Shown: one piece after another, positions 34,197-41,601 of the stretch
Layout of the letters: each line of letters starts with the position of its first letter
Position numbering within the stretch: the stretch's first letter is position 1
DNA from: Niastella caeni
GTDB taxonomy: Bacteria; Bacteroidota; Bacteroidia; Chitinophagales; Chitinophagaceae
Direction: 5' to 3'
Assembly (NCBI RefSeq): GCF_004834005.1
Contig: NZ_STFF01000004.1
Span: 661,286 to 725,285 of the forward strand
DNA length: 64,000 nt
Program-made: the position numbers and the translations under genes
The notes under the pieces: generated by a model
What the model saw: the letters and a program-made list of their open reading frames with translations, nothing else
What the model was told of the DNA's origin: nothing
Databases searched by the model: none

Positions 34197-35255
34197 TTAT
34201 TTTTCACAATCATGGCCGGTAATGATCACCTGCCCATCAGTTTGTTCGTAGGTAGCTTCTATGGCCTTGCACACCAGGTTGATCCTTTCGAAAAAAGATT
34301 CATTGGTAAATGCGCCGGTGAATGAACAACGGCTTAGCAGTTCCTCATCAAAAACGATCGGGATGCCATAGGCTTTTTGAATGGCCATCAACACGTCAGA
34401 CGCTGGTGTATCGGTAAACACAAGTTGGCCGTTGTTATTAGAACCATTGGTAATAACCGCCAGTGGTTGCTCGGATATAGACCTTGTTATACTGGCCTGG
34501 TGCCGGTTAAACAACACTTGCTGGTTGGGAATAATAATGGTGGCATTGGACCTTGCCAGTTCCTGCTCGGCCTGGTCGTTCTTTCGCTGGTACACCGTTA
34601 CTTTACCAGTGTGCACCATAACCTTTATGGTATTGTCACGTGGAAACGCCCGCACATCGAAACTGGTGCCCAGTACTTTTGTTACCAGTTCATTGGTGTA
34701 TACATAAAACGGCCGGGCCGGGTCTTTGGTCACCTGGAAGAAAGCTTCGCCTTCCAGGAATACTTCTCTTTTATTACTATTGATATCATTTGCATACGCT
34801 ATTTTGGAAGCCGGTTGCAGTACCACATAACTGCCATCAGCCAGTGAAATTCGTTTGGGGGCGGCGGTATTATTGCTGCTTTCTGCCAGTTTCCGCTGCT
34901 GCCGGTTCTTTTCAAAGGAGAAGGTTTCAGGGGAAGAAAAGAAGATTATCCACCCTCCTGTTATCAAACCGGTAATAATGGCTGCAGCAGCGATATAATA
35001 CAGGCGTTTTCGGCGCACAGCCGGCTTTATATAAGGTACGGTCGTGTTTTCCGTAACTATGTTGCCTGCTTGTTCAATATGCGCCCACATTTCCTGCTCA
35101 ATGGTATCGAGTTCTTCCTGCTTCAAGGCAGGCAGCTTGTAATCATATAACAGTTCATACCAATGGTCTACCAATGCTTTTTCGGCTGCTGTGGCAGTGC
35201 CATTACTATATTTTATTAACAGTTCCCTGAAAGCTGTCCGGTCCATTGTTGACAT
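34197..35255 (-). CDS. FecR-family anti-sigma factor
   Basis: A 352-residue inner-membrane anti-sigma regulator. The cytoplasmic N-terminal part (about 1-82) has the usual sigma-binding helices (FRELLIKYSNGTATAAEKAL). One membrane segment is at about 85-106 (LYYIAAAAIITGLITGGWII). A periplasmic FecR domain (about 130-235; DGSYVVLQPASKIAYAND, REVFLEGEAFFQV) and a C-terminal DUF4974 segment (FTDTPASDVLMAIQKAYGIP) complete it. It receives the signal from the STN domain of the downstream receptor and controls the upstream sigma factor. It is 95 bp after the sigma gene. Confidence 0.95.
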   Translation of the reverse strand: MSTMDRTAFRELLIKYSNGTATAAEKALVDHWYELLYDYKLPALKQEELDTIEQEMWAHIEQAGNIVTENTTVPYIKPAVRRKRLYYIAAAAIITGLITGGWIIFFSSPETFSFEKNRQQRKLAESSNNTAAPKRISLADGSYVVLQPASKIAYANDINSNKREVFLEGEAFFQVTKDPARPFYVYTNELVTKVLGTSFDVRAFPRDNTIKVMVHTGKVTVYQRKNDQAEQELARSNATIIIPNQQVLFNRHQASITRSISEQPLAVITNGSNNNGQLVFTDTPASDVLMAIQKAYGIPIVFDEELLSRCSFTGAFTNESFFERINLVCKAIEATYEQTDGQVIITGHDCEK

Positions 35256-35350
35256 TTTTAATGTAACCGTGCCACGGTCATAATGTTGTAGACAGGCAGG
35301 TGCAGCGATACCCTAACCGGGAAGGAAAAAAATTATACGGAAGAAAAAAA

Positions 35351-35911
35351 TTATAATGCGATGTCGAGGTAATCTTTTAAATATAACCGCAACGTTTTCA
35401 GTGATTGCGTAATGTGGTATTCTACAGCTTTTTCAGAAATGTTCAGGTTGGTAGCAATTTCACGAATAGTTAAATGATCGAAGCGGCTAAGGCGGAAAAC
35501 GTGTCTTGTTTTCTCGGGTAGCCTGTTAATGGCCTTTTCTAAGGCCTGGGATAGCTCATGAAAATGAACGGTTGATTCGGTTCCCTGGCAGTCGCCCGCC
35601 GTTGTATCTATTACGTGTTGCAGATATTTTTTATGTACCAGCGTAGATTCGATGTAATTAATAACGCGGTTCTTAATAGCTGTTTGCAGATAGCTTTGTA
35701 GGTGATTAATTTGAATGGTGTGGCGTTTCTCCCAGATGCGCAGGAATATAGTTTGTACCAGTTCTTTGGCTATTTCGGTGCTGGCCAGTCTGCGGTAAGC
35801 TGCTTCGAAAACCGGTTTCCAGTAGCGGGAATAGATCTCTTTAAAAGCCTTGTCATCATCGGCTTTTAGTAGTCGTAGCAGTATTTCATCAGTTAGTCCC
35901 CGCAGGTCCAT
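35351..35911 (-). CDS. ECF RNA polymerase sigma factor of the FecR/TonB system
   Basis: A 186-residue sigma-70 family factor. Region 2 is seen at about 20-85 (AFKEIYSRYWKPVFEAAYRR, ELVQTIFLRIWEKR) and region 4 at about 125-180 (LPEKTRHVFRLSRFDHLTIR, EIATNLNISEKAVEYHITQS). The length and the region 4 tail fit the Bacteroidota ECF group that pairs with FecR. It is first in the sigma-fecR-receptor string and presumably activates the receptor gene. No typical TAnnTTTG element is clear upstream. Confidence 0.95.
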   Translation of the reverse strand: MDLRGLTDEILLRLLKADDDKAFKEIYSRYWKPVFEAAYRRLASTEIAKELVQTIFLRIWEKRHTIQINHLQSYLQTAIKNRVINYIESTLVHKKYLQHVIDTTAGDCQGTESTVHFHELSQALEKAINRLPEKTRHVFRLSRFDHLTIREIATNLNISEKAVEYHITQSLKTLRLYLKDYLDIAL

Positions 35912-36835
35912 AGCTGATTAAAGTTAACTAAATAATCAGGGCAAACAAAAAACGTCCCTGGAGTTTTTAAACGTTTTGTTGTTTTAATAAATCTCCAATC
36001 CTGGAAATATCAAAAATCCCTAAATCTCAAAATCAAAAAATCAGCAATCTCCAAAATGCTCACCTATAGTGCCCTTACTGGACAGAAAAGGCAGTACGGG
36101 CAAGCCACTGTTAAAAACCTTCTATAATAGATCAAGAAAGGCCAATTATGAATAGCGAACCACTATGTAAAATGAATCCGGGAGCCGGCCATGCCGGGGT
36201 TATATTATCCTGGTCATTGGGTGAAAGTCGGGAGCGACTCGCCTTTCATCCCTGCATTATTTAGATGGGTGTTGTTAACTGACCCTCCTGCATAATATCG
36301 TGCCACCGCATCTGTAATAACGCCACCGGCCGCCCGGATCATCATTCTATAGCCATGAATAGTAAAGAACTTGTAGCAGATAAACTGCTGTTTAAACCAA
36401 TACTTTGTGTTATATAATAAAAGGGTACGAATCAAAACATACCTGGCCGTGAAACGGCAAACGTGAAAGATAAACTCAAACTTCGCGTATTCCATTTCAC
36501 GTTTCTCAGAAGAAGTAGTGCGGTACCTATGGCCGTTTAGCTTGCTTGTGAAAATTTGCTTTGAGGGCTTGCTGTAGCGAACACCCAAAAAAGTTGTACC
36601 GCAACTACCGCTATCTGATTCTGTATGTATTGAAAACCGTCCTTTCAAATATCTACATGCAATATACGTTACCTGATTTCTCGTATTTGCACAATTTCAT
36701 TTTTTTACAAAAATAATTAGACTGTACTATACTGTTAGTGTTATACAAAGAGCTGCCCAGCCATTCGTAATGGCAATATTATCTTTACAAAGTGCTGTTC
36801 ACTTCGTACCCCTGTAACCGCCTCGTTATATCATC
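35912..36835. other. Gene-poor 0.9-kb region with several repeat words
   Basis: No convincing gene is seen. The region contains ctccaatcctggaaatatca/ccctaaatctcaaaatc words (35989-36052). A hairpin-like pair gggtgaaag (36219-36227) and ctttcatccc (36242-36251) lies further on. A cgtgaaacggcaaacgtgaa arm at 36448-36469 faces an inverted arm tccatttcacgtttctc (36491-36507). A 144-codon open frame at 36214-36648 on the minus strand runs through these repeats and is not counted as a gene. Confidence 0.55.
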
Positions 36836-37177
36836 CTATTCATGACGCCCATTCCGCCATTCGGTGGGCGATTTGCTATATACTTTCTTGAACATCGTAC
36901 TAAAACTTCCCATGCTCTTATATCCTACCAGTATTGAAATTTCCTTTACGCTTTTTTCGGTTTGCTCCAACAACTCTTTGGCCTTTTCCATTCGCAAAAA
37001 AATACGGTAATCATCAATGCTTACACCAAAAAGCTGCTTAAATCCGTATTGCAATTTGGTTCTGTTAAGTTGTGTTTGTTGACTTAGATCATTAATAGTA
37101 ATATGGTAACGCCGGTTTTTAGTTAATAAATCTTTTGCGAGCCTGATCCTTTCAATGTCCTCTTTTTTCAATTTCAT
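36836..37177 (-). CDS. Short AraC-type HTH transcriptional regulator
   Basis: A 113-residue protein that is essentially only an AraC DNA-binding domain. Both helix-turn-helix parts are present: HITINDLSQQTQLNRTKLQY followed by FKQLFG, and VKEISILVGYKSMGSFSTMF followed by KKVYSKSPTEWR, the C-terminal AraC signature. There is no ligand-binding domain. Targets are unknown; nearby genes offer no clear operon partner. It is flanked by gene-poor DNA. Confidence 0.9.
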   Translation of the reverse strand: MKLKKEDIERIRLAKDLLTKNRRYHITINDLSQQTQLNRTKLQYGFKQLFGVSIDDYRIFLRMEKAKELLEQTEKSVKEISILVGYKSMGSFSTMFKKVYSKSPTEWRNGRHE

Positions 37178-37391
37178 AAGAAAAGGTTTATTGCAAATAA
37201 CAAAGTGTTGCCGCTAACCCTTATATGCCTACTGCCCAGGTACAAAGAATTCACTTCAGCGGCCGGTTATCGCCGTGCTGAACTATACATGGGTTACTGA
37301 TTTATTCTTAAACAATAATAGATTGTATGGCATCTGCCGTATACCGGTAGATCCATTACCTGATGGGGAGTTGCTGCTATCCGTTTTGTTG

Positions 37392-37727
37392 CTAGTTCAT
37401 ATGGCTGCTGCCTGCTATCAAATCACCTTGTTCATTGTTACAATGCTTACATGACGAGAGGAACCATTCCGGTACATACTCAGTACATCGGTTAAATACG
37501 CTATACCGGTTTGGCCAGACCGCCGGTTTGGGATCTGCAAACAAATGATGTTGATTTACCAATTTTTTTGAAATCTGCTCGCTGTACGGATTGATTGAAA
37601 TTGCAAAAAATGTGAAGGCACACCAAAATTGCCCGCAGGCAATTGAGATAATTAAAAGAGATAAAAAGAGAAGAAGTGGTTTAATGTGTTTAATCCAGTC
37701 CATCAGATAAGGTTTGTGCATCGGCAA
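37392..37727 (-). CDS. Doubtful small membrane or secreted protein
   Basis: An open frame of 111 codons. After a basic start it shows one hydrophobic segment (about residues 18-33, LLLFLSLLIISIACGQ; start could be Met9), then a polar tail with three late cysteines. The segment could be a membrane anchor or a signal peptide. The surroundings are gene-poor and the codon pattern is unremarkable, so it may not be a real gene. I recognise no family. Confidence 0.35.
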   Translation of the reverse strand: MPMHKPYLMDWIKHIKPLLLFLSLLIISIACGQFWCAFTFFAISINPYSEQISKKLVNQHHLFADPKPAVWPNRYSVFNRCTEYVPEWFLSSCKHCNNEQGDLIAGSSHMN

Positions 37728-38007
37728 TTGCTCGTCTCACCATTTCTTTCTCACTTCGCTGATTAGTGTTGCCAAAACAAAGATAAGGAGGTCTTTTTGA
37801 ATGTTTATTTAGTAAATGAAATTTTTAGACACGTTTAGTGTCTTTTGTAAAGGTTAACCATTAATGATAGGTCGTAAAGTTTACCAGCTGCCGCCTTTTT
37901 AATTATTTATTAAGAAATTATCATTTATGGGTTTCTGTTATATAACGAAAATATAAATATCAAAGAATGATAAAGGTAGAAAAGCGACAATTGCGCCAGG
38001 GGCTCCC

Positions 38008-38128
38008 GGCAATTTGCAATAGACAATAAGCAATGCCTTTCCGTTGTCAAGGTAGTGCCGCTGCTTTGGGGGATGCGGGGCAATACAATTTGCAATTTGG
38101 CAATAAACAATAGGCAATAGCCAATAAA
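38008..38128. repeat. caatagacaataagcaat word repeats
   Basis: Two stretches, 38008-38036 (ggcaatttgcaatagacaat) and 38081-38128 (caatttgcaatttggcaata, caataggcaatagccaataa), are built of the same words. Related stretches are at 46488-46520 and inside the 3' end of the NlpC/P60 gene (16562-16632). They lie in a 451-bp region (37728-38178) without a gene. Confidence 0.7.
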
Positions 38129-38155
38129 AAAGTCTCCCGATGCGTCGGGAGACTT
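38124..38155 (-). terminator. Intrinsic terminator of the 84-residue gene
   Basis: aagtctcccga (38130-38140) and tcgggagactt (38145-38155) form a perfect 11-bp stem with loop tgcg. On the minus strand the stem is followed by TTTTTTATTGG. It lies 23 nt after the stop codon of the gene at 38179-38433. Confidence 0.88.
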
Positions 38156-38178
38156 GCTGTGATTATCTTTAAAACAAA

Positions 38179-38433
38179 TTAATTAGCGATCGGACGGAAA
38201 TAAAACCCTTCTTCACTCAGGATATGTGAGTTAGGTACAAAACTCATCAACGATTGACGAACCATATCTTCTGCAGCCATTTGATACCGTGTTCCTACTT
38301 CTGGATTCTTGATAGCGAACTTCCAACTTTGAATTTTAAGCAGGGCAATCTTACTGGCATGCGCGATATGATATTCCAGGATCATAAATTTCTCGGCCAG
38401 ATAGTCTGTTTCATTTTGGATGTACGGGGTCAT
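38179..38433 (-). CDS. Small conserved-looking hypothetical protein
   Basis: An 84-residue soluble protein (MTPYIQNETDYLAEKFMILE). It is helical in the first half and has a C-terminus ending SHILSEEGFYFRPIAN. No signal peptide or known motif is seen. A strong intrinsic terminator directly after it supports a real transcription unit. I do not recognise the family. Confidence 0.7.
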   Translation of the reverse strand: MTPYIQNETDYLAEKFMILEYHIAHASKIALLKIQSWKFAIKNPEVGTRYQMAAEDMVRQSLMSFVPNSHILSEEGFYFRPIAN

Positions 38434-38727
38434 AGGGATATTCGATTATAGGTTTTTACATAAAAGGACATCAATAGAACGTTTTTAGATTAGTAAAATT
38501 GCGTGATAAAAACATATTTTCTGCAATCTTGCAACCGAATTTTACACAAATAAGGGTTTATCTATATGATTTTATAGTAATGGCTAATCTAAATACTCAC
38601 ATTATTGAATAGAATCTATGTATATAGCTATAATGTTAGATATTTTCTAATGAAAGTGTGCCTTTGACATATATTCTGTTAATGTCAGTTCTTCCCAAAC
38701 TAAGCACAAACCCTGAGTATCAATAAG

Positions 38728-38882
38728 GACAAATCACAAATTCCAAATCGCAAGAACCAAATTCCAAAAGCCAAATCCCAGGATCCAAATAACAAGAACC
38801 AAAACCAAATTCCGAAAGCAAATCCCAAATGCCAGGAATCCATTCACCATTGACCATTTACCTTTCACCATTCACCATTCAC
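38728..38882. repeat. Dense caaattccaaaagc and ccattcaccattc word tract
   Basis: From 38728 to about 38836 the sequence is a chain of variants of aaccaaattccaaaagccaa (caagaacc, aaatcccagg, ccaaatcccaaa). It then switches to variants of ccattcaccattgaccattt (38839-38882). No opposing inverted arm is evident. The tract lies in a 550-bp region (38434-38983) with no gene. Confidence 0.75.
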
Positions 38883-38911
38883 GCCACCCATAAAAATTAC
38901 ATTAATAAAAA

Positions 38912-38941
38912 TTGGTCAGGATTGCTAAAACTTTACATTTA
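38912..38941 (+). promoter_or_regulatory. Candidate promoter of the GMC dehydrogenase operon
   Basis: TTG (38912-38914) is followed after 19 nt by TACATTTA (38934-38941), one mismatch from the TAnnTTTG -7 consensus with ideal spacing. The start codon of the GMC gene is 42 nt downstream. Confidence 0.5.
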
Positions 38942-38983
38942 TGGCTCTAAACCATTCATCAATTTTTAAACTCACTTACTATT

Positions 38984-40726
38984 ATGGGTGATCTTCAGGT
39001 GAAAAAAAACGCCAAGCAGTACGACGCCATTATCGTAGGCTCCGGTGCCGGCGGCGGCATGGCAGCCTATGTATTGTCGAAGGCTGGGTTGAAAGTATGT
39101 TTGATTGAGGCCGGACCAATGTATGATCCAAGGACGAATGTAACCCAGTTTAAAAATCCATGGGAATCACCCCGTCGTGGCGCCAGCACTAAATTCAGAC
39201 CATTCGGAGATTTTGATGCCTGCTATTGGGGCTGGGAAATTGATGGCGAACCCTATACCCATAAAGATGATACCAAATGGGAATGGTGGCGTGCCCGCAT
39301 GATCGGTGGCCGTACCAACCACTGGGGCCGAATTTCTCTCCGTTTTGGACCTAAAGATTTCAAACGCCGCAGCATTGATGGATTGGGTGATGACTGGCCA
39401 ATTGGCTATGAAGACATAAAACCTTATTATGATAAAGTAGACAAATTGATCGGTGTGTTTGGCAGCAATGAAGGACTGGAGAATGATCCCGATGGTATTT
39501 TTCTGCCGCCGCCGAAGCCTCGTTTGCATGAGCTGATGATCAAAAAAGCGGCTACCAGCATTGGTATCCCGGTCATCCCCTCCCGCCTCTCGATCTTAAC
39601 AAAAAAAATAAACGAAACGCGCGGAGAGTGTATCTATTGCGGCCAGTGTAACCGCGCCTGCTCTTATGCATATGCCGATTTCTCTTCTTCTTCTGTATTA
39701 ATAAAACCTGCTATTGAAACCGGCAATATTGATGTGATCACCAACGCCATGGCGCGGGAAGTGCTCACCAATAAGGAAGGACTGGCCACGGGCGTATCGT
39801 ACGTTAATAAAACCGATATGCAGGAATACCAGGTAAGCGGCCGCACCGTAATTCTGGCTGCCAGCGCCTGCGAATCGGCCCGTTTGCTCCTGAACTCCAA
39901 ATCGGCCCGCTATCCCAATGGACTGGCCAACAACAGCAACGTGGTAGGAAAATACCTGCACGATTCTACCGGCGCCGATATGGGGGGTGTAATTCCTGAA
40001 CTGTTCGATCGCAAACGCTATAATGAAGATGGCGTAGGCGGTGCGCATATTTATACGCCCTGGTGGGTTGATAATAAAAAGCTCGACTTCCCCCGCGGTT
40101 ATCATATTGAATACTGGGGCGGTTTTGGCCAGCCCGCTTATGGTTTTGGCAGTGGTATCCAGAACATGAATGGAAAGTTCCAGGTAAAGGGACAACAAAA
40201 AGAAGCCGGCGGCTATGGCAAATCGCTGAAAGAAGATTATCGCTATTTTTATGGCGCCCGCGTAGGTATGGCCGGTCGGGGTGAAGCCATAGCGGTAGAA
40301 AGCAATTATTGCGAAATAGATCCCAAGGTGGTTGACAAATATGGCATCCCGGTATTACGCTTTAATGTAAAACCTACCGAGTACGAAATAAAACAAGCCA
40401 AACACATGAAGGATACGTTCAGGGAGATCTTTCATGCCATGGGCGCCGTAATTACATGGGGTGACGATGATACCGCTGCAAACAATTATGGCTTGCATGC
40501 TCCTGGTAATATCATTCACGAAGCCGGCACCGTGCGTATGGGTAATGATCCCAAACGCTCAGCCCTGAATAAATGGGCGCAGGCGCATGATTGTAAGAAC
40601 CTGTTCTGCGTGGATGGCGGACCTTTCGTATCTCAGGCTGATAAAAATATCACCTGGACGATCCTCGCTTTATCGATGCGCACTTCGGAATATATTATCG
40701 ATGAAATGAAGAAAAGGAATATATAA
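38984..40726 (+). CDS. GMC-family FAD-dependent dehydrogenase, catalytic subunit
   Basis: A 580-residue flavoenzyme. The FAD-binding motif GSGAGGG (19-25) and the GMC signature around GGRTNHWGRISLRFGP (109-124) are present. The C-terminal catalytic region holds APGNIIHEAGTVRMGNDPK and CVDGGPFVSQADKNITWTIL. A cysteine cluster CIYCGQCNRAC (Cys216, 219, 222, 226) resembles an iron-sulphur ligand set, as in electron-transferring sugar dehydrogenases rather than oxygen-using oxidases. The next gene encodes a gluconate-dehydrogenase-subunit-3-like protein, the usual partner. There is no signal peptide; export with the partner is possible. The substrate, sugar or sugar acid, is unknown. Confidence 0.92.
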   Translation: MGDLQVKKNAKQYDAIIVGSGAGGGMAAYVLSKAGLKVCLIEAGPMYDPRTNVTQFKNPWESPRRGASTKFRPFGDFDACYWGWEIDGEPYTHKDDTKWEWWRARMIGGRTNHWGRISLRFGPKDFKRRSIDGLGDDWPIGYEDIKPYYDKVDKLIGVFGSNEGLENDPDGIFLPPPKPRLHELMIKKAATSIGIPVIPSRLSILTKKINETRGECIYCGQCNRACSYAYADFSSSSVLIKPAIETGNIDVITNAMAREVLTNKEGLATGVSYVNKTDMQEYQVSGRTVILAASACESARLLLNSKSARYPNGLANNSNVVGKYLHDSTGADMGGVIPELFDRKRYNEDGVGGAHIYTPWWVDNKKLDFPRGYHIEYWGGFGQPAYGFGSGIQNMNGKFQVKGQQKEAGGYGKSLKEDYRYFYGARVGMAGRGEAIAVESNYCEIDPKVVDKYGIPVLRFNVKPTEYEIKQAKHMKDTFREIFHAMGAVITWGDDDTAANNYGLHAPGNIIHEAGTVRMGNDPKRSALNKWAQAHDCKNLFCVDGGPFVSQADKNITWTILALSMRTSEYIIDEMKKRNI

Positions 40727-40733
40727 TACCGCT

Positions 40734-40815
40734 GCAGGCTGTACGCTTCAAGCTACAAGCCCTCGCGGCCAGGAGAATTTAAAACCAGGAACTAAGAACT
40801 AAAAACTTAGAACTA
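40734..40815. repeat. gctgtacgcttcaagctac and aactaagaactaaaaac words in the dehydrogenase operon
   Basis: The 92-bp gap between the two dehydrogenase genes consists mostly of gcttcaagctacaagccctc and aactaagaactaaaaactta words. The second runs almost to the start codon of the small subunit. Confidence 0.6.
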
Positions 40816-40818
40816 ATT

Positions 40819-41481
40819 ATGGACAGAAGAAAATCCCTTAAAGCAATAGCAGTAGGTACCCTGTCGGCCAGTGTGCTGCTGGATGCCTGTAAAACAGATA
40901 ATAAAAAAGCAGATGATGCCAAAGCTGCTGACAAAGGCAATGAGTTTACGTTAGACCGGGCCGAAGAAGAAAAGATCCGCGAGAAGGAGCTCCTGGCTAC
41001 CACATTTTTTACAAAACATGAAATGGCCACCATCACCATGCTTGCCGACATCATCATTCCGCGTGATGAAATAAGCGGCAGTGCATCAGATGCCAAAGTG
41101 CCCGAGTTCATTGAGTTCATGGTAAAAGACCGGCCCGAAAATCAAATACCCATGCGGGGCGGTTTGCGCTGGCTCGATGTACAATGCCTCAAGCGTTTCA
41201 ATAAACCATTTATTGAAGGAACCGAGCAGGAACGTATGGCTATGGTAGATGAAATTGCCTGGCCTAAGAAAGCCAAACCCGAAATGGCGCAGGGCGTTGC
41301 CTTTTTTAACCTGATGCGCGATATGACCGCATCTGGTTTTTATACCAGTGAAATTGGCGTAAAAGACCTCGGTTATGCCGGTAATGCGCCTAACAAATGG
41401 AATGGGGTGCCAGACGATGTGCTGAAGCAATATGGCCTGGCATATTCGGAAAGAGAAATGAAAGAATGCGCTAAGTACTAA
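40819..41481 (+). CDS. Gluconate 2-dehydrogenase subunit 3-like protein
   Basis: A 220-residue protein with a leader MDRRKSLKAIAVGTLSASVL that has a twin-arginine-like start and a cysteine at 24 (DACK), so it may be Tat-exported and lipidated. The mature part carries the subunit 3 features TITMLADIIIPRDEISGSAS and PMRGGLRWLDVQCLKRFNKP. In related enzymes this small subunit is needed to export and mature the flavoprotein subunit. It is encoded 92 bp after the GMC gene and is followed by an intrinsic terminator. Confidence 0.92.
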   Translation: MDRRKSLKAIAVGTLSASVLLDACKTDNKKADDAKAADKGNEFTLDRAEEEKIREKELLATTFFTKHEMATITMLADIIIPRDEISGSASDAKVPEFIEFMVKDRPENQIPMRGGLRWLDVQCLKRFNKPFIEGTEQERMAMVDEIAWPKKAKPEMAQGVAFFNLMRDMTASGFYTSEIGVKDLGYAGNAPNKWNGVPDDVLKQYGLAYSEREMKECAKY

Positions 41482-41507
41482 GACTGTTGAAGTATTAAGT
41501 AATAGAA

Positions 41508-41545
41508 GTCCGCAAGAATGTAGCAATACAGACTTGCGGATTTTT
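41508..41545 (+). terminator. Intrinsic terminator of the dehydrogenase operon
   Basis: tccgcaag (41509-41516) pairs with cttgcgga (41533-41540), followed by TTTTTAC. It lies 27 nt after the stop codon of the small subunit gene. Confidence 0.8.
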
Positions 41546-41601
41546 ACTTTGTATTTGCTTGCAGCTTGTGGCTTGCAGCCTGAAATTTCTGAACTTCGAA
41601 A

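Noticed and set aside
36214..36648. A 144-codon open frame on the minus strand
   Set aside because: It runs through a cgtgaaacggcaaac inverted repeat and a hairpin and has no recognisable domain, so I treat the region as non-coding.
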